From: Streptomyces albus subsp. chlorinus
GTDB lineage: Bacteria; Actinomycetota; Actinomycetes; Streptomycetales; Streptomycetaceae
NCBI RefSeq assembly: GCF_013302895.1
Contig: NZ_VJOK01000001.1
Span: 4,048,858 to 4,112,857, forward strand
Direction of reading: 5' to 3'
DNA: 64,000 bases
Below the pieces are notes generated by a model. The model was not told where the DNA came from. It did no database searches and saw only the letters and a program-made list of their open reading frames with translations. Of this stretch, positions 18,133 to 24,511 are shown piece by piece. The first letter of the stretch is position 1. The number at the start of each line of letters is the position of its first letter. The position numbers and the translations under genes were made by a program.

Positions 18133-18486
18133 GTGCTGGAGATGACGCGTGAGGAGTTCGAGGAACTGGTCGCCGAGGCGCTCGACCGCATACCGCCCGA
18201 ACTGACCAGACTCATGGACAACGTCGCGGTCTTCGTCGAGGACGAGCCCCCGGCGAGCGATCCCGAGCTGCTCGGGCTGTACGAGGGCACGCCGCTGACC
18301 GAGCGCGGCGAGTGGTACGCGGGCGTGCTCCCGGACCGCATCACCGTCTACCGGGGGCCGACCCTGCGGATGGTGGAGCGGGAGGCCGGGGGAGACCGGG
18401 AGGGAGTCGTGGAGGAGGTCGAGATCACCGTCGTGCACGATAACCCGTCGTACACCTCTCGGGACAGCTACCGCCTGATCGGGTGA
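18133..18486 (+). pseudogene. Host metallopeptidase (minimal zincin), 5' part cut by element 1
   Basis: Codons 1-102 encode the N-terminal part of an actinobacterial metallopeptidase of the PF06262 type (minimal zincin): MTREEFEELVAEALDRIPPE, then FVEDEP and GLYEGTPLTERGEWYAG. The host reading is intact through ITVVH; after 18440 the frame runs into element DNA and stops at 18486 with an unrelated 15-residue tail (DNPSYTSRDSYRLIG). The zinc site HExxH is therefore lost. The missing end (HEIAHHFGIDDERLHALGYG) is found at 24251-24316. Joining 18133-18440 to 24259-24316 restores an open frame of 121 codons. The start is GTG at 18133; ATG at 18142 is an alternative. Confidence 0.93.
18433..18440 (+). 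repeat. Left attachment core (attL) of element 1
   Basis: GTGCACGA occurs here and again at 24251-24258. The flanking sequences differ immediately on both sides, apart from the restored host gene. A short core like this is typical of serine-integrase sites. Confidence 0.8.
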
Positions 18487-18503
18487 CGCCACAGGGCTTG
18501 TTA

Positions 18504-18854
18504 TTAGCCCCAGCCCAGCGCGTGGAGCCGTTCGTCATCTATGCCGAAGTGGTGCGCCACCTCGTGAACGACCGTCGTGGCCACCTCGTGAACCACTTCG
18601 TCCCGGTCCTCGCACATGCGGAGCGTCGGCCCCATGTAGATCGTGATCCGGTCCGGCAGAACGCCCGCGTACCACTCGCCCCGCTCGGTGAGGGGCGTCC
18701 CCTCGTACAGGCCCAGTAGCTCCGGGTCATCGGCTGGAGGCTCGTCCTCGACGAACACGGCCACGTTGTCCATGATCCGTGTCAGCTCCGGAGGGATGGT
18801 GTCCAGCGCGTCGGACACCAGCTCTTCGAACGTCTCGCGCGTCATCTCCAGCAC
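18504..18854 (-). CDS. Element-borne intact metallopeptidase (minimal zincin)
   Basis: The protein (116 aa) is a full paralogue of the disrupted host gene: the same start context, MTRETFEELVSDALDTIPPE, GLYEGTPLTERGEWYAG, and an intact zinc-binding end VVHEVAHHFGIDDERLHALG (HEVAH plus a downstream Asp/Glu). It lacks the host insertion EREAGGDREG near residue 85. Its promoter-proximal sequence, including GACAAT six bases before GTG, also matches the host copy. It lies right at the left end of element 1 in the opposite orientation to the host gene. It most likely supplies the enzyme that integration destroys. The substrate is unknown; family members are small zinc peptidases. Confidence 0.9.
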   Translation of the reverse strand: MLEMTRETFEELVSDALDTIPPELTRIMDNVAVFVEDEPPADDPELLGLYEGTPLTERGEWYAGVLPDRITIYMGPTLRMCEDRDEVVHEVATTVVHEVAHHFGIDDERLHALGWG

Positions 18855-18952
18855 ACGGCCATTGTCACCCGTCCTGAGAGCACGGACACGGGACACAGCA
18901 GCCCCGCCGTCCCTCCACGGGGCAGCGGGCGGCGGGGCGCTTACGCGGCGTC

Positions 18953-19627
18953 TCAGCCGGTCGGGTTCTGACAGCGCACCAGGAGTGTTCCGGTGCGGTT
19001 GCTGCCCTCCGGAGCGTCGATCACCCGGGCCTCTGCCCGGACGAAGCCGTGGGCGTGGAGCATGTCCACCCACACCTCCGGTTCGTAGTCCCAGCGCTTG
19101 ACCACCAGCGGGTCCTCATCCTGTGGCCGGTTGATGTACGACGCCTGAGCGCCGTAGCACCCTTCGACCGGGGGCCGCTGGGAGAAGGCCAGGACGCCGC
19201 CGGGCTTCAGGCGGTCCCGCACGGCGGGAAGCAACGTACTCGGCTCGGTGAACCACACTGCGCCGAAGACGGAGAACACCGCGTCGAACCGTTCGCCGGT
19301 GTCGGTCAGGAAGTCCAGTGCGGCCCGCTGGTGGAACTCGATCCCCTCCAGGTCTCCCCATCGTTCCCGGGCGGCCTGGAGCTGGGCGGGGGACACATCG
19401 ACGCCGACAGCGCGAGCGCCGAGTGTGGCGACGTGGGCGAGGTTCCCGCCCTTGCCGCATCCCAGATCCAGCACCGCCGTGCCGGGAGCGACAGTCAGCA
19501 CTTCGGCCCCCGGCCCGTGATCGGGGAACTGCGTCCAGTTGAACCACGTGCGCTCACCAGCCGCGTTCGCCTCCCGTCGGGGCTCCTTGGAGCGTGAGTA
19601 GGTGTCCCATGCCTTGACGTCGGTCAT
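18953..19627 (-). CDS. SAM-dependent class I methyltransferase (element 1 cassette)
   Basis: A 224-aa Rossmann methyltransferase. Motif I is VLDLGCGKGGNLAHVA (about residues 50-65), followed by the acidic residue of motif II (AVGVDVSPAQL) and the motif IV/V region FDAVFSVFGAVWFTEP. A signature FNWTQFPDHGPGAE precedes motif I and recurs in the methyltransferase of element 2 (34107-34784), as do RLKPGGVLAFS and the C-terminal TGTLLV. The 82-base gap to the upstream small-protein gene contains a hairpin. A GGAAG site precedes ATG at 19627. The substrate is unknown; the fixed pairing suggests the neighbouring protein or a product of it. Confidence 0.85.
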   Translation of the reverse strand: MTDVKAWDTYSRSKEPRREANAAGERTWFNWTQFPDHGPGAEVLTVAPGTAVLDLGCGKGGNLAHVATLGARAVGVDVSPAQLQAARERWGDLEGIEFHQRAALDFLTDTGERFDAVFSVFGAVWFTEPSTLLPAVRDRLKPGGVLAFSQRPPVEGCYGAQASYINRPQDEDPLVVKRWDYEPEVWVDMLHAHGFVRAEARVIDAPEGSNRTGTLLVRCQNPTG

Positions 19628-19653
19628 GCGCTTCCGTCTCTTGTGTGCGGGGC

Positions 19654-19691
19654 GGGCGGCCCTCCGGAGCCTTGTGTCCGGACGGCCGCCC
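19654..19691 (-). terminator. Hairpin between small-protein gene and methyltransferase gene
   Basis: Arms of 15 bp with one mismatch (GGGCGGCCCTCCGGA / TCCGGACGGCCGCCC) and an 8-nt loop, without a T-run. It probably attenuates transcription from the small-protein gene into the methyltransferase gene. Confidence 0.6.
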
Positions 19692-19709
19692 CTGATCGCC
19701 GTTCTGGTG

Positions 19710-20174
19710 TCAGTTGTTGCCGTTCGGGCTGTCGTAGCACCCGGCGTGGCACTGGTTGCAGTCCGCTACGTCCAGCTCCGGCCACAGCTCCGCGTCCACG
19801 ACGTACCCGGCCGCCGTGATGGCGTCGATGGTGCGCGCGCGGACAGCCTTGGCCCCGCCATGGATGGCCGGGTCCAGGTACTCCGGGCGGTGGTGGATGA
19901 ACCGGCCGAACGTCTGATCGCAGAATTCCGCGTACGCCTCGGTGTGCAGGATGAAGGCGTGCCAGAACTCATCCACGATCGGAGACGGGCTCAAGGGCTC
20001 GGCCGTTTGGGTTCCGGCTGCGAGGAAGGCCAGCATCTGGCCCACGCCGCGCTCTGCCAGCGAGGTGGACATGTCCGGGAACTTCTTCTGTACGTCCGCC
20101 GCCAGCAGTGCCCGGGTTTCGGGGTGCAGAAGCGTGCGGGCGTCGGTCACCGGGCGCTCTTGCACTACGGTCAC
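19710..20174 (-). CDS. Small H/C-rich protein (GRDP-like motif), element 1 cassette
   Basis: A 154-aa soluble protein. The middle contains DEFWHAFILHTEAYAEFC and FGRFIHHRPEY, a pattern like that of bacterial glycine-rich-domain-containing proteins (PF07173-like: WH-x2-IL-x-T-x2-Y-x2-FC). The C-terminus has a cysteine cluster, DCNQCHAGCYDSPNGNN. The protein at 33515-33976 shares both parts: HVFILDTRNYREFC and CGPCAPGQSC. The GTG start follows GGAGG. It lies upstream of the methyltransferase gene in both elements. It may be a metal-binding protein, or a precursor whose Cys-rich tail is modified; the sequence cannot decide. The function is unknown. Confidence 0.75.
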   Translation of the reverse strand: MTVVQERPVTDARTLLHPETRALLAADVQKKFPDMSTSLAERGVGQMLAFLAAGTQTAEPLSPSPIVDEFWHAFILHTEAYAEFCDQTFGRFIHHRPEYLDPAIHGGAKAVRARTIDAITAAGYVVDAELWPELDVADCNQCHAGCYDSPNGNN

Positions 20175-20318
20175 GGTGGTACCTCCGTTGCGTCGGTGGT
20201 GCTCCGGTTCGCTCTCGCCGTCGGCTGGTGGAGCAGGGACGGCGGGAGCGGCCCACCCCCGGCCGGGACTTTCTTGGCGTGGGAGAACCGTCCGGTACGA
20301 CCGGGCGGGGGTGGGGGT

Positions 20319-20402
20319 CTAGAGGCGTGGACCCCAGATGATCCATGCGGGAATCAGGAAGGCGGGCGCCACTAGGAGCCCTATGAACAGGCGCTGTTTC
20401 AT
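20319..20402 (-). CDS. Small membrane peptide (27 aa)
   Basis: The ATG at 20402 opens a 27-codon frame with a single hydrophobic helix (RLFIGLLVAPAFLIPAWIIW) and a short Arg-containing end. GGAG lies 10 nt upstream of the start. It sits between the DUF7848-like gene and the small-protein gene on the same strand. It resembles the many single-helix peptides in Streptomyces mobile elements; no function can be assigned. Confidence 0.5.
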   Translation of the reverse strand: MKQRLFIGLLVAPAFLIPAWIIWGPRL

Positions 20403-20409
20403 GGGGAGT

Positions 20410-20646
20410 TCACTCCTGGGGCTCATTGCGCCAAGGGCGCTCGATGACTTCCCGGAAGTCCCTGTGGCTCGGATTGCGGCCGGAGTGCCGCTGGGACCAG
20501 TTCTGTGCCGGGCCGAACTCCCCGGCCGGGGAAGCGGCGTTACAGCCAGCCGTCAGGCACTCGAAGCGATGCACTGTGGCCGGGCGGCCAGGGACGGGAT
20601 TGGGGTGGCTGCGCCAATTCACGAAGCGCAGGATCGAGCGCGTCAC
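20410..20646 (-). CDS. DUF7848-like small protein
   Basis: A 78-aa protein beginning MTRSILRFVNWRSHPNP and containing the paired-cysteine segment FECLTAGCNAAS and a C-terminal HSGRNPSHRDFREVIERPW. This matches the layout of the short Streptomyces proteins annotated DUF7848: beta-rich start, CxxxxC, then TGH/HRxFR-like motif. They are common next to Scr1-type regulators. The GTG start follows a GA-rich site and overlaps the preceding stop by four bases, so it is translationally coupled to the gene at 20643-20900. Confidence 0.6.
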   Translation of the reverse strand: MTRSILRFVNWRSHPNPVPGRPATVHRFECLTAGCNAASPAGEFGPAQNWSQRHSGRNPSHRDFREVIERPWRNEPQE

Positions 20647-20900
20647 GCCACCTCGCCGCCTCTCGTATCAGCACACGCTGACCTGACGCTCAGCGGCGCG
20701 TCCGCACCCTCCTGGGAGCGGTTCCGGTGGCGGGGGCACTGGCACGGCGGGTACGCCATGGAGCCCGGGGGGAGATCTGCGCCCTTGGCATCTTCGGTCT
20801 CCTGCGGCCCGAGGAGAATTCCGCCACACGTCGCGCTCCGTCGCCGTAGGGCCTCCCGGGTGCTGACCAGCGGGCGGCCCGTTCCTGAGTCCGTAGCCAT
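20643..20900 (-). CDS. Small Cys-containing protein of unknown function (85 aa)
   Basis: Starting at ATG 20900 the product is 85 aa with a basic helix (STREALRRRSATCGGILLGP) and a short Cys/His motif, PPCQCPRHRNR. The C-terminal third has low complexity. The stop overlaps the next start by four bases. The reading resembles short proteins of Streptomyces accessory regions with a CRCPxC motif, but no characterised family is recognised. Confidence 0.5.
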   Translation of the reverse strand: MATDSGTGRPLVSTREALRRRSATCGGILLGPQETEDAKGADLPPGSMAYPPCQCPRHRNRSQEGADAPLSVRSACADTRGGEVA

Positions 20901-20940
20901 GCCCAAGACGCTAGAAAGCGTCGAGAGTTGGCGGCTACGA

Positions 20941-20960
20941 GATTGCATGCGATTGCATGC
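20941..20960. promoter_or_regulatory. Tandem 10-bp site, possible operator
   Basis: Two perfect tandem copies of GATTGCATGC, each containing the palindrome GCATGC, lie between the regulator stop (20964) and the start of the downstream gene (20900). They could bind the XRE regulator encoded next to them. Confidence 0.45.
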
Positions 20961-20963
20961 GAG

Positions 20964-21818
20964 TCACCCGAGCGAGTTGATCGCCGTAGTGATCAGCCTG
21001 CGGGCGTTCTCCCCGTACGCAGCCATGTCGGCCAGTGATGCGAACGTGTCCGCGTACGCGCCTACCTCGCTGGGCTGTGTGAGCGTGAGGTACCCGGACA
21101 CCAACTCGACGTTGACTTGGGCCTTGTCGTAAATCCAGAAGCCCTCAACGGGCATACGCGACCGGCCCAGCCGTGACGGGACCACGCCCAAGCTCACATG
21201 CGGCAACTCGCCGTCAGCGAGGAGGCGCAGCCGTTCTAGCTGCTCGGCCTGCGTGTCCTCGTCCCCGTGTCCGTTCCGCAAGACGGACTCCTCAACCAGG
21301 AACGCGAAGCGCCGTTGTCCCTCGTACAGGACGCGCTGACGGTCCATGCGGACGGCCACGGCGTCGGCCACGTCATCAATCGGCACTCGGCGGCGCTGGA
21401 CAGCGCGCAACACGGCCTCGGTGTAACCGGGCGTCTGAATCAGCCCAGGCACGAGCCAAGAGGAGTACGACCGGAACCGGCGCGTTCGCTCATACAGCGG
21501 CAATCGCGCCTCCTGGGCGCGCCGCAGGCCCGCCCTCTCCATACGGCGCCACTCCACCCACATGCCTTCAACAGCTCGCAGAGAGGCAATCAGGTCCGCC
21601 GTCTGCCCTTCAGCGCCGCAGGCATGGCACCAGGCCCGAATATCGTCGGCTGAAGGAGGCGTCTTGGCATTCATGATCCGCGACGACTTGGACGGATGCC
21701 AGCCGCAACGTGCGGCCAGTTCAATACCGTTGAGCCCAGCATCCCGGCACAGCTCAGCGAGGCGATCCGCTAGAGCCTGCCGGGCCTGCTGGGCGCTTGA
21801 GGACGGAGAGACAGCCAT
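20964..21818 (-). CDS. XRE-family regulator with DUF5753 (Scr1-type)
   Basis: A 284-aa protein with an N-terminal helix-turn-helix (about residues 16-70, GIELAARCGWHPSKSSRIMN) and a C-terminal DUF5753 domain with the typical segments RFRSYSSWLVPGLIQTPGYT, AVAVRMDRQRVLYE, FLVEESVLRN and LVSGYLTL. This is the Streptomyces WhiJ/Scr1 class of regulators, which usually occur with small partner genes. Here the upstream DUF6879 gene and an 88-aa gene form one unit with it (a 12-base gap and a 32-base overlap). It probably controls its own locus in element 1. Confidence 0.9.
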   Translation of the reverse strand: MAVSPSSSAQQARQALADRLAELCRDAGLNGIELAARCGWHPSKSSRIMNAKTPPSADDIRAWCHACGAEGQTADLIASLRAVEGMWVEWRRMERAGLRRAQEARLPLYERTRRFRSYSSWLVPGLIQTPGYTEAVLRAVQRRRVPIDDVADAVAVRMDRQRVLYEGQRRFAFLVEESVLRNGHGDEDTQAEQLERLRLLADGELPHVSLGVVPSRLGRSRMPVEGFWIYDKAQVNVELVSGYLTLTQPSEVGAYADTFASLADMAAYGENARRLITTAINSLG

Positions 21819-21830
21819 AGTGCGTGATCT

Positions 21831-22361
21831 TCAGGCGGGCCGGTACTCCTCGTGCGGAATGGCTCGTTGCCATGCCGCCTCATACGCTTCTGCGTACCGC
21901 TTGGCCAACGCCGGATCGTGGCAGACCTCCATGCCCGGGCCGGTCCACTGCCCTTCTCCGCTGAAGTGATGCAAGATCACGGTCTCCTCGTCCATGACCC
22001 AGCCGTCCAGCGCGGGCAACAGAAGATCGCGCGCCCGCGAACGGGGCAGCCAACGAACCAACTCTCCGGCAGCCACGTTCGTAAAAGCCCCGTCGTACTC
22101 GTACCGCAGGTAGTCACTCAGCGGTTCGGACACCACCCGCAACCGGCGCATGACCACGCCCCGGGCGGTCGTCTCCGCCACCACGTCGAGCCACGACCGC
22201 CACCACGACTCGCGGTCGGCCGGGTCATACCTGTGCCCCTGCTGCCAGCGGATGAACTCGGGATCATCCCGCATGTAGCTGTCCCGCATCTCAAGGTGCA
22301 TCGCTGAACGCTGCGCCTTGGCGAGTGCTTCACGTACCGCTGTTGCCACCGTTGTCCTCAC
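21831..22361 (-). CDS. DUF6879 family protein
   Basis: A 176-aa protein with the usual DUF6879 features: AMHLEMRDSYM near the start, FIRWQQGHRYDP, a Trp-rich helix (SWWRSWLDVVAET), RRLRVVSEPLSDYLRYEYD, and the C-terminal WVMDEETVILHHFSGEGQW. Genes of this family stand beside Scr1-type XRE regulators in actinobacteria and may act as their partners or antagonists. It overlaps the upstream 88-aa gene and ends 12 bases before the regulator. The GTG start is inferred from that coupling. Confidence 0.85.
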   Translation of the reverse strand: MRTTVATAVREALAKAQRSAMHLEMRDSYMRDDPEFIRWQQGHRYDPADRESWWRSWLDVVAETTARGVVMRRLRVVSEPLSDYLRYEYDGAFTNVAAGELVRWLPRSRARDLLLPALDGWVMDEETVILHHFSGEGQWTGPGMEVCHDPALAKRYAEAYEAAWQRAIPHEEYRPA

Positions 22362-22596
22362 TGTCCGGGCGGGGGATGAACTGGAGCATGTTTGCGGGCA
22401 ACCGGATCACAGTCTCGTGGTCCGGCACGTCCGTCGAGTGTCCGGGGACGGACCCAACCTCCTGCGCCTCACGGACAGTTGCCTCATCAGCCTTCCAAGA
22501 CTGGATGATCAGGTCCCCGGTCGTGTCGTCCAACCAGATGGTCGGTGAGCCATCGTCCGGAGTGTTGGGCCAAATACCCAGGAATTTAAGGGCCAT
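22330..22596 (-). CDS. Small protein of an Scr1/WhiJ-type locus (88 aa)
   Basis: From ATG 22596 the product is 88 aa: MALKFLGIWPNTPDDGSPTIW, an acidic beta-rich middle, and a C-terminus containing VIRLPANMLQFIPRP. The part up to the start is not protein-like, so the longer frame is rejected. A purine-rich GAGGAGTG stretch precedes the ATG. It is the first gene of the three-gene regulator unit. Short proteins of this kind occur upstream of DUF6879 and XRE genes in many Streptomyces. The function is unknown. Confidence 0.7.
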   Translation of the reverse strand: MALKFLGIWPNTPDDGSPTIWLDDTTGDLIIQSWKADEATVREAQEVGSVPGHSTDVPDHETVIRLPANMLQFIPRPDSEDNGGNSGT

Positions 22597-23112
22597 TGCG
22601 CACTCCTCCGCTAGCGGGTTGCACGGATGTGCACGACCATCACGCCTGCGGACCAGTCCGTCAAGACCGCCTGTACATGTGCAAGAACGCAGCGAAGCCC
22701 CCGCAGCGAGCCCGGCGAAAGGGGCGGCCACGGGGGCAAGGAGCGAAGTACTGGCACGCGTTGCCTGGACGGCCAGCTCCGCAGCAGCGGGAGCGGCCAT
22801 CCAGGCAACGTAATCGTGTCTTCGAATCGAAGAGGATCAAGCCCATTGGAACCGTAGGGTACTTGACCACTCAGGCTCTGGGGCCGGCCAGCTAGCCCCC
22901 TTTGAACCAATGGCGGCTGCTTCAGCGACCTTGGAACCCGTACAGATGCCGAGCCGCTATCACCCTTCGGTCCTCCGGCCGATCAGGTCGGGGGTCACCC
23001 CCAGGGCCTCCACGTCGTGCCGACTAGTCGGAAGCGTATTTGCGTCCGGTTATCCGATCTTCTCGGTGTTCGCGCGTGACACGAGGAAGCGTGAATCGTT
23101 TCCCGTGTAGCG
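22597..23112. other. Gene-free stretch in element 1
   Basis: No frame here looks protein-like. The only structure seen is an inverted repeat with 16-bp arms and one mismatch (22759-22774 and 22795-22810), which may belong to the promoter region of the regulator unit or be a terminator. The rest is probably the residue of deleted phage genes. Confidence 0.5.
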
Positions 23113-23157
23113 CGCGGCGGGCCCAAGCTGTCATGGGCGAACTCTGGGCCCGCCGCG
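23113..23157 (-). terminator. Terminator after the capsid gene remnant
   Basis: Inverted repeat CGCGGCGGGCCCA / TGGGCCCGCCGCG (13 bp, perfect) just beyond the capsid stop codon. Confidence 0.75.
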
Positions 23158-23163
23158 ACGAGT

Positions 23164-23960
23164 TCACGCCGCCTTGGTCAGACTGACGCGCTGGATCGCC
23201 GCCGGGTGCGGGAACGCGTGCGCGGCCCGCATGGTGGCCTTGATGGCGACCTGATCGTGGGAGAACCGGGCGTGCTTGGAGGCGTCCAGGGTCACATCCC
23301 GCCGCATAACGACCATCACGCGGTCACGCGGGATTCCCCACACGGTCCCGGCGGTCACGGCGTTGGAGACGTACAGCGGGATGCCCAACACCGTGCGTCG
23401 AGTCGGCGTGGTCGGGTCGGAGCCCAGTAGCGGGACGTTGCTGTCCTTGGTCTGCTTGAGCTGGGCCAGGGTCAGCGCGTCTACCGGGTTCGCGGCGAAC
23501 GCCGTGATCGTGGCGCCCACGTCCTCCGCCCGGTTGATGGCCTCCTGGAAGGCGTCCAGGTTGGTGAACTTGGCCCCGGCGTCCACGGTGCCCACGCCGT
23601 CCACGCCCTCCAGGCCCGCCGGGTTGGGAGCGGAGAGGGACCCGAAGAACGAGCGGTCCAGGGCCCCGGCGATGGAGCGGGCAAGGCCGTCGCCTACGAG
23701 CTTCTGCGCATCCGGGTCGCTGTCCTCGGCCAGTTCGGACGACACGATGGACAGGCCCGCGCACTTGGCCGGGATGACCTCCAGCTCTCCTATCACGGCG
23801 TCCGTGGCGGCGATCTCTTCACCCTCCGCCACGAAGGACGCGCCCGCGTCCGTCTGCACGATGGGGATGTGGACCTTGGTGCGGTCCGTCTTCAGCTTGC
23901 TGGCCACTTGGAGCGCGACGCTCTCCCGCTCCACGGGCTGAACGATTGAGCCAGCCTGCG
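23164..23960 (-). pseudogene. Phage major capsid protein (HK97 type), N-terminally truncated
   Basis: The frame encodes about 260 residues of a capsid protein: IVQPVERESVALQVASKL, FVAEGEEIAATDAVIGELEV, SSELAEDSDPDAQKLVGDGL, the segment NPAGLEGVDGVGTVDAG, and the C-terminal VMVVMRRDVTLDASKHARFS. These are typical of the HK97-fold capsids of actinobacteriophages. The N-terminal scaffold/delta region is missing. Upstream the sequence passes directly, in another frame, into a recombinase fragment, so a deletion removed everything between. The nominal ATG at 24033 lies in fused junk and is not the original start. Confidence 0.85.
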
Positions 23961-24208
23961 ACGGATCGCAGGGACGCCGGTTCCCTGGAGTCCAACCCGT
24001 ACGGCCGGGAGCCCATCCACCGGCCCTCATCACGTTCGTCCGCCCGCAGGTCGGTGACGCGGATCGCTGTGTTCTTGGACTCTGTGTGCGCCTGCTGAGC
24101 CGCCATTATGAGCTGGAGCTCCCAGCCCGCGTTGTCGGAGTCGATTCCGTCAGCGATCGAGATGAACCGGCAACCGGTCTCGTAGACGACGCGGATACCC
24201 AAAGCAGC
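23961..24208 (-). pseudogene. Serine recombinase fragment next to attR
   Basis: About 70 residues read as the resolvase-domain part of a large serine recombinase: CRFISIADGIDSDNAGWELQ, LIMAAQQAHTESKNTAIRV and DERDEGRWMGSRPYGLD. The N-terminal catalytic-Ser region and the whole DNA-binding part are missing. An in-frame TAG lies just upstream (24209-24211), and downstream the frame fuses to the capsid remnant. Its position 40 bases from the attachment core fits the integrase that inserted this element. It cannot be functional. Confidence 0.85.
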
Positions 24209-24250
24209 CTAAACCCGACTTTCGGGCCTGTGTTCGGTGGGCATCCGTGG

Positions 24251-24258
24251 GTGCACGA
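24251..24258 (+). repeat. Right attachment core (attR) of element 1
   Basis: The second copy of GTGCACGA. The sequence to its right continues the host metallopeptidase gene in frame. Confidence 0.8.
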
Positions 24259-24316
24259 GATCGCCCACCACTTCGGCATCGACGACGAGAGGCTGCACGC
24301 GCTGGGATACGGCTAG
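24259..24316 (+). pseudogene. Host metallopeptidase, severed 3' end
   Basis: Together with the preceding core these bases encode HEIAHHFGIDDERLHALGYG and the TAG stop, that is, the zinc-binding motif and C-terminus of the gene whose 5' part ends at 18440. There is no start codon or promoter of its own, so it is not expressed as a protein. Confidence 0.92.
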
Positions 24317-24511
24317 ACGCGGCCGGCGGCTGCGCGCCTTCGCGGGCGCGGGTGGGGGCGCGGGCGGAGTGCGGGGCGCGTCGCCCGGGTGGGGGCGCGC
24401 CGCGGGGTAGGGGAGCGCCGTGAAGGGCGCCGTGCGCGGCGCGGGCGTGACCTGTTGGGGTGACAGGGAGTTGAGCACAGCACTCGCCGAAGCCCCGCAG
24501 GAGGTCCCGCT

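Larger units (their letters stand above)
18441..24258. mobile_element. Element 1: decayed prophage inserted in the metallopeptidase gene
   Basis: The boundaries are set by the 8-bp duplication and by perfect reconstruction of the host reading frame across the junction. Nearly all genes inside are on the minus strand, while the interrupted host gene is on the plus strand. Phage origin is shown by a truncated HK97-type capsid gene and a serine-recombinase fragment lying next to attR, where an integrase gene is expected. No complete integrase, portal, terminase or tail gene remains, so the element looks immobile. The remaining cargo is a copy of the disrupted host gene, a methyltransferase, a small H/C-rich protein and an Scr1-type regulator locus. 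Confidence 0.9.

Noticed and set aside
18504..18854. Simple inverted duplication of the host metallopeptidase gene
   Set aside because: The two copies differ at many positions, including a ten-residue insertion, and the internal copy lies within the element boundaries, so it came with the element rather than from a recent local duplication.
22596..22910. Several overlapping ~100-aa frames on both strands in element 1
   Set aside because: No consistent coding pattern, and an inverted repeat crosses them; more likely regulatory or relic sequence.
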